Below, piece after piece: positions 1 to 7,129 of a stretch of DNA of 7,920 bases. Origin of the DNA: Lysobacterales bacterium (lineage in GTDB: Bacteria > Pseudomonadota > Gammaproteobacteria > Xanthomonadales > SZUA-36). The DNA lies in contig JABSSV010000011.1 of NCBI GenBank assembly GCA_013213875.1, positions 43,792-51,711 of the forward strand, in the 5' to 3' direction. The position numbers and the translations under genes were made by a program. The notes beneath the pieces were generated by a model, which did not search any database, had not been told where the DNA came from, and saw only the letters and a list, made by a program, of their open reading frames with translations. Position 1 is the stretch's first letter, and each line of letters begins with the position of its first letter.

Positions 1-768
1 GGGGGTCAGTTTGCGCTGGACCCGGAGGCGCTGCATATCTGGCCGCGTGGCGGCTTCATGATGATTGCCCTGCCCAACAGCGACCGTAGCTTTACCGGCA
101 CGCTATTTTTGGCCCGCCACGGCGACAGCTCTTTTGAACGCTTACAGGACTGGACACACCAGCAGGACTTTTTCTGGCTCCACTTCCGTGACGCCATGGA
201 CAAGCTGCCGCACCTGCAGCAGGACTTTCGCGAGCATCCGGTCGGGATTCTGGGCACGGTGCGCTGTCACCGCTGGTATCACGGTCAGCAGGCTCTGCTC
301 TTGGGCGACGCGGCCCATGCGATCGTACCTTTTCACGGCCAAGGCATGAACGCCGCTTTTGAGGATTGCCTGGCGCTGGCGCGTTTGCTGGAAGACCGGT
401 CCCAGAGCTGGGAAAGAATATTCCAGACCTTCCAGGCAGAGCGTAAGGAACAGGCCAACGCTATTGCGGATATGGCGCTGGAAAACTACGCGATCATGCG
501 CGCTGCGGTTCGTGACCCGGTGTTTCTACTCCGCAAGAAGCTCGAACACGAGCTGGAGCGACGTCACGGCGAACGCTTTGTGCCGCGCTATTCGCTGGTC
601 ATGTTCCACCGGGGACCCTACGCCGATGCCTACCGCCGGGGCGAGATTCAGAGCGAGATTCTGGATCTGCTGCTGGCGGGCGCCGGCAGCCTAGAAGAAG
701 TGGATTTTACCCTTGCGGAACGACTCATTGCCGAGCGCCTGGAACCGCTGCCCGCCCCGCCGGACTGA
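1..768 (+). CDS. kmo: Kynurenine 3-monooxygenase, C-terminal part (5' end outside window)
   Basis: This FAD-dependent aromatic hydroxylase converts L-kynurenine to 3-hydroxykynurenine with NADPH and O2, in cytoplasmic tryptophan degradation. The frame is open from base 1 and encodes 255 residues before TGA (766-768). The family is usually about 450 residues, so roughly the N-terminal 200, including the FAD Rossmann fold, lie upstream. Visible KMO hallmarks are HIWPRGGFMMIALPN (residues 12-26), the FAD-binding block LLGDAAHAIVPFHGQGMN (100-117) followed by AAFEDC, the ENYAIMR helix (161-167), and PRYSLVMFHRGPYADAY near the C terminus. There is no C-terminal membrane segment, as expected for bacterial rather than mitochondrial KMO. 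An in-frame ATG at 58 is internal (Met20-Met21 of the conserved FMMIALPN motif), not a start. It is followed by a terminator, so it is the last gene of its transcript. Other flavin monooxygenases share GDAAHA, but the combined motifs point to KMO. Confidence 0.95.
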   Translation, partial: GGQFALDPEALHIWPRGGFMMIALPNSDRSFTGTLFLARHGDSSFERLQDWTHQQDFFWLHFRDAMDKLPHLQQDFREHPVGILGTVRCHRWYHGQQALLLGDAAHAIVPFHGQGMNAAFEDCLALARLLEDRSQSWERIFQTFQAERKEQANAIADMALENYAIMRAAVRDPVFLLRKKLEHELERRHGERFVPRYSLVMFHRGPYADAYRRGEIQSEILDLLLAGAGSLEEVDFTLAERLIAERLEPLPAPPD

Positions 769-795
769 GTTCGACCAAGCCTCGATGCCGATGCG

Positions 796-829
796 ACTGC
801 GCCCCGCCTTGCGGGGCGCAGTGCTTTTT
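796..829 (+). terminator. Intrinsic terminator of kmo
   Basis: A perfect 12-bp stem (796-807 paired with 811-822, arm ACTGCGCCCCGC) closes on a 3-base CTT loop. After two bases a run of five T follows (825-829). It lies 27 bases after the kmo stop. The run of T is present only for the plus strand. Read from the minus strand, the same hairpin begins 11 bases after the S8 protease stop but has no U-tract behind it, so it may also end that transcript, less efficiently. Confidence 0.9.
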
Positions 830-833
830 GACG

Positions 834-3800
834 CTAGTTGCTGTTAGAGCAGGCCAGTGCGTTCGACAGGCGCACGATGTTATCGGTGCGAGTGGCACCA
901 CCGCGGGCCGGCGTCAGGAACTCGTAGTCGAGATTCCACTCGCCGCTGGAGATGTCAGCAAAGTCGATACCGAGCACACCCACTTCCTCAGCTGTCGGTT
1001 GCGGGCCGGTGCAGTTGGCACAAAAGCCGGAGAACTGCAGCATGGTCAGCTCGCTGGCCGGCCATGGACCACTGGCCAGCAGCCAGCGCGGCTCACCGCG
1101 ATCATCGTACAGGTAGTGCACCTGGCCCTGAGCCGATTGATCGGCCAGCACGCTGGCACCACCGAGGCCATCGCTGCCGCGATACCACAGACCGGTCAGG
1201 CTGCGCACATCGCCATTCAGCTCCGGACAGCCACGCGACAGATTGATGCTTCGGTCCGAGCCGGAGCGACCAAACAGGTTCCAGGTAAAGATGGCGTCGT
1301 TCTCATCCAGCATGGTGATGGCGACATCACCGACCTCAGTGGCCTGCTGCGTGGCACCGTCATTGGTAAAGCGCAGCAAGCGGGCATTCCAGCTGTTACC
1401 TTCCGAAGCCGCACCGGATGCCAGGTACCAGACCGGGCTACCGTCTTCCTCGTAGGTGTACCAGAGCAGGGCCCGATTGGGGCCAGCCGGCGTGTATTCG
1501 AAGCCCTGGTTGATACCCGGGCGCGAGGTTGGCTCCCAGAGGCCACCGAGTACATCGACAGCCGTGGCACCGGCACCCAGCTTCGCGCTGACCGTCACGG
1601 CAGCGCTGCTGCTACTGTTGTTCAGGACCGCCGCATACCAACGACCGGCCGGAGCACCACCACCGCCTTGAATGGTGATCGTTCCGCCGCCGTTGGTGAA
1701 CGCCACTGGACTCGACTCCGTCGGCGCCGGCGGCACCTCCGGTGCGAGATCAAAGGCGGCATCAAAGTCAACCCGAAAGAGCGCCAAGTCCAGCGCGGCG
1801 GTCTGCTCCTCCGTGCCGCCGGTTACAGTCACCTCCAGGGAACTGGTTGCAGGCGGTACGTCGATAAAGAGGAGATCGTGCGTGTCGCCGGCCGCCAGCG
1901 CAAAGCGCGTTTCGCCACCGTCGAACAGCGCGGTGGTTTCCGGCTCGCCGATATTTTCACGGCTCACTCGCACCGGCACCACACCCAGACCCGTCGGGTC
2001 AGCAGCGCTGGCACCAACGCCTACCGCCCCCAGGAAGGTTTCGCCTTCCAAGGCATCCAGGTTGTCCCAGGCCAGACGCAGGTCAAAGTCCACCAGCGTT
2101 TCCGTAATGCCTGGCCCCGTGGCGCTCAAACTACTGTCAGCACTTTCGACCACCAGGGCAGAATTCAGCACCACCTCCTGCGCTGGGCTCCCGTCAACGC
2201 CGTCGCTGAAGGACTGGAACAGAATCCACCAGTTACCTGCCTCAGGCTCAAAAATATCGCAGCTTTCCACATCGCCTGAGGTCAGTGACGCGCAGATGGC
2301 TTCATCCAGCGAGGGCAGCCCGTCACCATTGAAGTCGTAACCCACATAGATATCCAGATCTTCCGCCACGGACTCGGGGGAATCGGTCTGCAGCCACAGC
2401 CCGCCCTCGGGCACCTCGTAGAACCGCGTGAACACCTCATCCAGATCATCGAAGGGGTCATTGGGCGTGGAGTCCTGACGCAGTTCTACCCGGTCAACCG
2501 TGGGCGCTACCAGACCACCAGAAATGTAAGTGGCCTGATTGAGCGCGGCCAGCTCCTCAATAGTGATGTCCGTTGCACCAGCAGACTGGTCCGTTTCCAG
2601 GAAGAACACCGCGGGCAGCCTGCCCGCATCGGCGAAAACTGCCACCGGCATGGTTGACTGCGGTGTATTGTTCGCGTCCATATGCACCTTGCCGTAAATC
2701 CATGCATTGGAAAGACCCGTGCCTTCGTGATTGATTTCGAACTCAATCGTTTGCGGACTGGTGCTGGAAGACACCCAGCTGGTCGGGTTCGCAGTCACCA
2801 CCACGCCGTCAGGGAAGCCACTGGTGCTGATGGTGAAGGTCCGGCCGTCAACAAAACTACCAATCTCACGCGTAAAGCGGCAGCTCTGTACGCAGCTCGC
2901 ATCGCTCAGACTGGGTAGATTCAGCGTGGTCGGGTCGCCACCTCTCGCCGGGTTGGCAAGGATGTAGGCGTCGCGATCCTCTTCCAGATAGAGCGCGGCA
3001 CGAATGGCGTCCTGCAGCACCGGTCGACCAGCGCCCGTGTCGTGCGGTGTGGATACGCCACCATTTTCGTCCTTCGCGTTGCTATCAGACGCTGTCAGCT
3101 GCAGAACGGAAGAAATCTGCGAAGGGGTCATGGAGGGCCGTGCTGCTTTCAGCAAGGCACCTGCCCCCGCCACGTGAGGCGACGCCATGGAGGTGCCACC
3201 AAGGCCAATTGCACCGTTGCCTTCGCTGTCCGCGGCAAAGATCAGATCGCCCGGCGCCATAAGGTTGGGCTTCAGCACATCAGCAGCCGTCCCCGGCGTC
3301 GGTCCGCGGCTTGAGAAACCACTCACCCGGTCTCCCGCGCGCAGATCGTCGCGCAGTTGCCGGCCGTTCAGTACCGCTGTGTGCTCATCACCACTAGCCA
3401 GCCAGTCGCGTAAGAGGTCGCCGTCGTCAGCACCCAAATGCACGGCGGGCAGACAGTGCTGATCTGCGTTGGTCGCATCGCCCTGGGCCTCTGTATTCGC
3501 GAGCACGAAACCACCGGCACCGGCCAGCAGTACGTTCTTGCCTTTCTCGATGCGCCCGTAGTTGCCCCGGTCGCAGACCACGATCTCGCCGTTAAAGGTG
3601 CCTGGCTCAAAGGGGTTGGACGCACCCGTATTGGCGTCACAGGTAGACTGCAACTCAGCCTCACCGGTGCCGCACAGGGCGTTTCCGAAGTCCCGCGCGT
3701 GCACGATACGACGGGCGCTCAGGCTCTGTTCCGTGAGCGTCTGACCCAGCAGCGCACCCGGCACCGGCGTGTCGCCACCGCTCAGGGTATTGACCAGCCC

Positions 3801-4967
3801 GCCAAAAATGGTGCCGTGGGTGGAACTACCCACAGACGTGATCCACGGCGCGTTGGCCGGACGGCCGATGGTTTCCGGGCCCGGGCCTGAGTTACCGGCC
3901 GATGTGGCGACGAAGATGCCCGCCGCGAAGGCTTCCAGAAAGCCGTCCGCCGATTGATCGGACCACGGGTCGTTACCGGGTCCACCGATGGAATAGTTGA
4001 TCACGTCGACACCATCGGCAATGGCCTGGTCAATCGCACGAATGATCGCGCTACCCTGGCAGGCGTCGTCCTGCGGGTCATCCGGATCGCCCGCGTAGCA
4101 GACCCGGTAGGAAATAATCGTTGCGTGCGGCGCTACGCCCGTGAGCTCGACCAGCTGCCCACTCAGCGACACGTTCCAGGTGCCGCCACCTGATGTAGAA
4201 GCGGTGTGCGCGCCGTGGGTGCCGTTGTCAGCGCCGTCGTTAAACTCCTCAACCACATCCGTATTGGGGTTGTCGGTAACGAAATCATAGATACCGACCA
4301 GCTTGTCGTTGCAGTCCACATTGGCCTGCGAACACAAGCCGAGTTGCTCGCCATAGGGGTTCACATGATCGTAGCCACTGCCCGTCTCACCGGGATCGCG
4401 GAAGCTCGGATGGCCCCAGTTCACGCCCGAGTCAATCACACCGATGATCACGCCCTCGCCGCGGTTGTCGTCCACTGCCCCCTGGCCGGTCCAGACCCGG
4501 TCTGCACCAATCCAGCGTGGGCCGGCGTAGGTGTTGAGCTTGAAGGTCTCGTCCTGACGGATGCTGGACACCAGCTCCATGCTGGCGACCTTCTGCGCCT
4601 CCGCATAGCTCAAATCCAAGGCCAAACCACTCAGCGCGTGGTTGTAGCGGAAAACCTCTTCCGTGCCGCGCCCCAGCAGTGCCTGCATCTCGCCGATAAA
4701 CAGGTCCAGCTCCGTCTCCTGCAACGCCGCTTCCTGCAAAGCAATGCCCTTGTTGTCGCGCATGTTCAGGCTCGGGCCTTCCAGATCACGCAAACGGTCC
4801 ATGACGGTGGGAATATCCAACACCACCACGTAACGGGCTTCGCCGTCGTGGGCCCGGAGACCCTGTTTTTGAGGAAGCTCACGGGCCATGGCACCGAGCG
4901 GCAAAGCCAGTAGGGCGCCACAGACAAGAGCGATAAGCGATTTGATGGATGTTTTGCTAGGGAGCAT
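834..4967 (-). CDS. Secreted multidomain S8 (subtilisin-family) serine protease
   Basis: This is a 1377-residue exported endopeptidase precursor. A Sec signal peptide (Lys5 and Lys9, hydrophobic 10-26, likely cleavage after AMA at 28) precedes an I9-type propeptide (about 45-140). The catalytic domain starts near 150. Asp179 is in VIIGVIDSG, His251 in THGAHTAS (HGAH where HGTH is usual), oxyanion Asn359 in TSAGNSGP, and Ser593 in GGTSMASPHVAG. A PA-type insert (about 395-535, GEIVVCDRGNYGRIEKG) splits the catalytic domain between His and Ser. Downstream are an Fn3-like domain (about 680-780), a PPC-like region (about 825-945) carrying an EF-hand-type loop at 878-889, a second PPC-like region (about 1010-1130, with a Gly-rich linker) and two related C-terminal modules (1138-1245, 1256-1372). 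All catalytic residues are present, so it should be active. No PEP-CTERM, GlyGly-CTERM or cell-wall anchor is seen. The start ATG lies 14 nt after gor, with SD TAAGGA. No substrate can be deduced. Confidence 0.95.
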   Translation of the reverse strand: MLPSKTSIKSLIALVCGALLALPLGAMARELPQKQGLRAHDGEARYVVVLDIPTVMDRLRDLEGPSLNMRDNKGIALQEAALQETELDLFIGEMQALLGRGTEEVFRYNHALSGLALDLSYAEAQKVASMELVSSIRQDETFKLNTYAGPRWIGADRVWTGQGAVDDNRGEGVIIGVIDSGVNWGHPSFRDPGETGSGYDHVNPYGEQLGLCSQANVDCNDKLVGIYDFVTDNPNTDVVEEFNDGADNGTHGAHTASTSGGGTWNVSLSGQLVELTGVAPHATIISYRVCYAGDPDDPQDDACQGSAIIRAIDQAIADGVDVINYSIGGPGNDPWSDQSADGFLEAFAAGIFVATSAGNSGPGPETIGRPANAPWITSVGSSTHGTIFGGLVNTLSGGDTPVPGALLGQTLTEQSLSARRIVHARDFGNALCGTGEAELQSTCDANTGASNPFEPGTFNGEIVVCDRGNYGRIEKGKNVLLAGAGGFVLANTEAQGDATNADQHCLPAVHLGADDGDLLRDWLASGDEHTAVLNGRQLRDDLRAGDRVSGFSSRGPTPGTAADVLKPNLMAPGDLIFAADSEGNGAIGLGGTSMASPHVAGAGALLKAARPSMTPSQISSVLQLTASDSNAKDENGGVSTPHDTGAGRPVLQDAIRAALYLEEDRDAYILANPARGGDPTTLNLPSLSDASCVQSCRFTREIGSFVDGRTFTISTSGFPDGVVVTANPTSWVSSSTSPQTIEFEINHEGTGLSNAWIYGKVHMDANNTPQSTMPVAVFADAGRLPAVFFLETDQSAGATDITIEELAALNQATYISGGLVAPTVDRVELRQDSTPNDPFDDLDEVFTRFYEVPEGGLWLQTDSPESVAEDLDIYVGYDFNGDGLPSLDEAICASLTSGDVESCDIFEPEAGNWWILFQSFSDGVDGSPAQEVVLNSALVVESADSSLSATGPGITETLVDFDLRLAWDNLDALEGETFLGAVGVGASAADPTGLGVVPVRVSRENIGEPETTALFDGGETRFALAAGDTHDLLFIDVPPATSSLEVTVTGGTEEQTAALDLALFRVDFDAAFDLAPEVPPAPTESSPVAFTNGGGTITIQGGGGAPAGRWYAAVLNNSSSSAAVTVSAKLGAGATAVDVLGGLWEPTSRPGINQGFEYTPAGPNRALLWYTYEEDGSPVWYLASGAASEGNSWNARLLRFTNDGATQQATEVGDVAITMLDENDAIFTWNLFGRSGSDRSINLSRGCPELNGDVRSLTGLWYRGSDGLGGASVLADQSAQGQVHYLYDDRGEPRWLLASGPWPASELTMLQFSGFCANCTGPQPTAEEVGVLGIDFADISSGEWNLDYEFLTPARGGATRTDNIVRLSNALACSNSN
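852..1202 (-). repeat. C-terminal module, copy 2 (protease residues 1256-1372)
   Basis: This is the second copy of the module, ending five residues before the protein terminus. It shares with copy 1 an opening GLW, the central YxYDDxGxPxWxLASG strand pair and a late W-N-(L) strand (GEWNLDYEF). It differs by carrying a CANC pair (Cys1316, Cys1319) that copy 1 lacks. The two copies are clearly divergent, so the duplication is old, and no DNA-level repeat is obvious. Confidence 0.65.
1233..1556 (-). repeat. C-terminal module, copy 1 (protease residues 1138-1245)
   Basis: This is the first of two related protein modules at the protease C terminus. It opens with GGLWEPTSRPGINQGFEY, continues with LLWYTYEEDGSPVWYLASG, and ends with a W-N-L-F-G strand and SINLSRG. 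The matching elements in copy 2 are GLWYRGSDGLGG, VHYLYDDRGEPRWLLASG and IVRLSNA. The 'Y(D/E)xxGxPxWxLASG' core is shared. Sequences of this type recur at the C ends of proteobacterial secreted proteins; that comparison is from memory and their function is not known to me. Confidence 0.7.
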
Positions 4968-4978
4968 AGTCGTATTCG

Positions 4979-4984
4979 TCCTTA
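4979..4984 (-). promoter_or_regulatory. Shine-Dalgarno of the S8 protease, overlapping the gor stop codon
   Basis: On the minus strand the sequence reads TAAGGA. TAA (4984-4982) is the gor stop codon and, with GGA, also forms the ribosome binding site for the protease ATG, 11 nt further on. A ribosome ending gor therefore sits on the protease's initiation site, which points to translational coupling. Confidence 0.7.
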
Positions 4985-6337
4985 GTTCGAGACGGTTTGT
5001 CTCAGTGTCACCAATTCTTCAGCGGCGGTCGGGTGTACCCCAATGGTCGCGTCGAACTGGTCCTTCCGTAAGCCCCATTTTATCGCGACTGCGAATCCCT
5101 GAACAATCTCAGGCGCGTCGGGCCCAACCACGTGTAACCCGACCACACGCTGGCCGGTGCGTTCCACAATCAGTTTCATCAGGGCTTTTTCTTGCCGCCC
5201 ACTGAGCGTGTGTTTCATGGGTCGAAATTCAGACCGATAGATATCAACCGGCCCGTAATGCTGGGCCGCCTCCTCCTCAGAGACGCCCACGGTACCCACC
5301 TGCGGATTGGAAAATACCGCCGAGGGTACACAAAAATGATCTGTTTCACGCGACAGACCGCCGAACTGCGTGTCGGCAAAGGCGTGCCCTTCCTGCAGCG
5401 CAACCGGCGTCAGCTGGATGCGGTTCGTAATATCGCCGACCGCAAAGATATGCGGCACATTGGTGCGCGCGAACCCGTCAACCGGGATGGAACCGTCGTC
5501 AGCCACCTGCACGCCCGCAGCCTCCAGCCCCAGACCTTTGGAATAGGGCTCGCGACCAGTGGCCAACATAACGCAGTCGACCTGCATGGTCTCCCCGCTG
5601 GCCAGCGTCACCAGCAGCCCGTCAGCCTGCTTCTCAACCGCAGCGATCGTTGCCGAAAAACGGAAATCGATACCCTTCTCCGTCATCTCCCGAGTGACCA
5701 CCCGGCGCACATCATGATCAAACCCGCGCAGTACCTCATCACCACGATAGACTTGGCAAACTTGGCTACCGAGTCCATTAAAAATGCCCGCAAATTCGCA
5801 GGCGATATAGCCGCCGCCATAAACCACCACCCGGGGTGGCAGGTCTTCCAACTCAAACGCTTCGTCGGAGCTGATTGTGTGCTCCACGCCGGGAAAGTCC
5901 GGCGCCCAGGGCCGTCCACCGGTAGCGATCAGGATCTTTTCTGCGCTCACTTCCTGATCCCCGATGCGCACGCGATGCGCATCCAGCAGCACGCCGCGAC
6001 CTTCGAAAAGATCCACCCCCGCATTGGCCAGTAAGCGTTGGTAGATGCCTTCCAGGCGAGCAATTTCCTGGTGCTTGGCCTGAATCAGTTTGGGCCAGCT
6101 GAACGTTTTGGATCCCAGAGCCCAGCCGTAGCCCTCTGCATCCTCAAAATCTTCAGAAAAATGAGCGGCATAGGAGAGTAACTTTTTCGGCACGCAGCCG
6201 CGTATAACGCACGTTCCGCCGACCCGGCTCTCCTCACAAACCGCCACGCGGGCGCCGTGACCTGACGCGATTCGTGCCGCCCGCACACCACCGGACCCGG
6301 CACCGATCACAAACAGGTCGTAATCAAAATCTGTCAT
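4982..6337 (-). CDS. gor: Glutathione-disulfide reductase
   Basis: This cytoplasmic FAD enzyme reduces GSSG to two GSH using NADPH. The 451-residue length is normal. In order: FAD-binding GAGSGG (12-17); redox-active Cys43 and Cys48 in GGTCVIRGCVPKK; a tyrosine at 99 (GIYQRLL) matching the glutathione-site Tyr; the second-nucleotide motif GGGYIACE (174-181) with Arg198 and Arg204, the pair that gives NADPH preference in the E. coli enzyme; a second FAD-binding motif FAVGD; and the C-terminal catalytic dyad His435/Glu440 in GVHPTAAEE. The arginine pair argues against NADH-linked lipoamide dehydrogenase, and the motifs against trypanothione or mercuric reductase. I chose ATG at 6337 over an in-frame TTG at 6355: MTDFDYDLFVIGAG is the usual N terminus and GGGAAG lies 10 nt upstream of it. 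It is the first gene of a probable operon with the S8 protease and is divergent from ccmA. Confidence 0.95.
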   Translation of the reverse strand: MTDFDYDLFVIGAGSGGVRAARIASGHGARVAVCEESRVGGTCVIRGCVPKKLLSYAAHFSEDFEDAEGYGWALGSKTFSWPKLIQAKHQEIARLEGIYQRLLANAGVDLFEGRGVLLDAHRVRIGDQEVSAEKILIATGGRPWAPDFPGVEHTISSDEAFELEDLPPRVVVYGGGYIACEFAGIFNGLGSQVCQVYRGDEVLRGFDHDVRRVVTREMTEKGIDFRFSATIAAVEKQADGLLVTLASGETMQVDCVMLATGREPYSKGLGLEAAGVQVADDGSIPVDGFARTNVPHIFAVGDITNRIQLTPVALQEGHAFADTQFGGLSRETDHFCVPSAVFSNPQVGTVGVSEEEAAQHYGPVDIYRSEFRPMKHTLSGRQEKALMKLIVERTGQRVVGLHVVGPDAPEIVQGFAVAIKWGLRKDQFDATIGVHPTAAEELVTLRQTVSN

Positions 6338-6347
6338 GCAAAAATAT

Positions 6348-6353
6348 CTTCCC
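6348..6353 (-). promoter_or_regulatory. Shine-Dalgarno of gor
   Basis: GGGAAG on the minus strand lies 10 nt before ATG 6337. It supports that start over the upstream in-frame TTG at 6355, whose codons would overlap this site. Confidence 0.6.
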
Positions 6354-6402
6354 AATTACCCAGGGGCTGGTAGTTACAAAGCGAAAGATCACCGGGCGCT
6401 TT

Positions 6403-6418
6403 GGCTGGCCGGCAAGCC
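6403..6418. promoter_or_regulatory. Imperfect 16-bp palindrome upstream of gor, possible operator
   Basis: GGCTGGCCGGCAAGCC pairs with its own complement at 7 of 8 symmetric positions. It begins 65 bp upstream of the gor start codon, in the divergent spacer, where a regulator site or leader hairpin would be plausible. No family-specific consensus (for example OxyR) is recognised, and GC-rich palindromes arise by chance, so the functional reading is weak. I could not find a convincing sigma-70 promoter for gor itself. Confidence 0.25.
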
Positions 6419-6482
6419 GCGGCTCAGGCTGAAAGCGTATTGGCGCTAGCGGATTTCGGTTAGGCCTCCGTGCCGTGTTCCG

Positions 6483-6511
6483 TAGACTTCGCAGAGGCTA
6501 AACCTTAGCAT
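6483..6511 (+). promoter_or_regulatory. Candidate sigma-70 promoter for ccmAB
   Basis: TAGACT (6483-6488) and TAGCAT (6506-6511) are separated by exactly 17 bp. Each hexamer matches the sigma-70 consensus at 4 of 6 positions. Transcription would start near 6518, leaving a leader of about 20 nt before the ccmA ATG at 6539. An inverted repeat GCTAA-ACC-TTAGC (6497-6509) overlaps the -10 and could be an operator. This rests on consensus matching only. Confidence 0.35.
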
Positions 6512-6538
6512 TAGCCGCTCTTCGCTGCACATGTTGTC

Positions 6539-7129
6539 ATGCTTCAAGCCCGCGATCTCACTCTGGAACGACTGTTCGAACCCGTCTTCGCACCCGTGAA
6601 TCTGGATGTTGCTGGCGGCGAACTCTGGCTGCTAAGCGGTGCTAACGGTCGCGGTAAAACCACCTTGATCCGGCTGTTCGCCGGCCTGTTGAGACCCAGC
6701 AGGGGCACGCTTACGCGACGTGTAAAAGTTTCGTATCTGGGTCATCAACTGGGTGTGAAGGATGATCTCACGGTGGCTGAAAACCTGCGCTTCTACAGCG
6801 CCCTGGCCGGCACGGAGCCAGGGACCGTCGGCGCTGCCATTGAGCGTCTGGGCCTGCGCGGCCTGGAACAGCAAGCCGCACGCACCCTGTCAGCCGGCCA
6901 GCGCAAACGCTGCGCTCTGGCGCGTCTCTTGCTGCACCCACAACCACTCTGGCTCTTGGATGAGCCCTATGCCAATCTGGATGCGGATGGTATTCATCAG
7001 GTTGATGGACTGATTCGCGAGCAGTTAGCGCGGGGCGGCGCATGCGTGCTCAGTACGCATGGTGCGCTGCGACCCGCCAGCCTCGACTATCAGGAACTGG
7101 CCCTGCAAGCACCGGAATACGCGCCATGA
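6539..7129 (+). CDS. ccmA: Heme ABC exporter ATP-binding protein CcmA
   Basis: This is the ATPase of the CcmABCD complex of System I cytochrome c maturation, which uses ATP hydrolysis to release holo-CcmE (heme chaperone) from CcmC at the inner membrane. The 196-residue size is typical of this small ABC subunit. Walker A is GANGRGKT (34-41). The Q-loop region YLGHQLGVKDDLT (67-78) is followed by the CcmA-like ENLRFY. The ABC signature is LSAGQ (117-121), Walker B WLLDEP (138-143) with catalytic Glu142, and the H-loop is His174 in STHG. An in-frame TAG at 6512 lies upstream, and ATG 6539 is the only in-frame ATG between it and the conserved start MLQARDLTLE. No good Shine-Dalgarno precedes it, which is odd for a first gene. 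Its last bases overlap the ccmB start. Confidence 0.95.
   Translation: MLQARDLTLERLFEPVFAPVNLDVAGGELWLLSGANGRGKTTLIRLFAGLLRPSRGTLTRRVKVSYLGHQLGVKDDLTVAENLRFYSALAGTEPGTVGAAIERLGLRGLEQQAARTLSAGQRKRCALARLLLHPQPLWLLDEPYANLDADGIHQVDGLIREQLARGGACVLSTHGALRPASLDYQELALQAPEYAP

Noticed and set aside
828..2279. 483-codon open frame on the plus strand opposite the S8 protease
   Set aside because: Its codons are in exact register opposite the protease codons. Stops there would need TTA, CTA or TCA in the sense gene, which are rare in GC-rich genes. The translation is low in recognisable motifs, starts at TTG inside the terminator region, and the protease frame has clear domains.
4206..4913. 235-codon open frame opposite the protease N-terminal region
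   Set aside because: It is in the same antisense register as the previous case and shows no recognisable motifs or ribosome binding site. The opposite strand carries the catalytic Asp and His motifs.
4880..4967. Lipoprotein signal at Cys16 of the S8 protease
   Set aside because: The residues before Cys16 (ALV) do not form a proper lipobox and the hydrophobic stretch continues past it. An AMA cleavage site for signal peptidase I fits better.
5192..6034. 280-codon open frame on the plus strand opposite gor
   Set aside because: It is again in codon register with gor and is explained by scarcity of TTA, CTA and TCA codons. gor is complete with all its active-site residues.
6338..6355. TTG at 6355 as the gor start (six extra residues)
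   Set aside because: The extra residues do not match the usual Gor N terminus, and the GGGAAG ribosome binding site for ATG 6337 lies within them.
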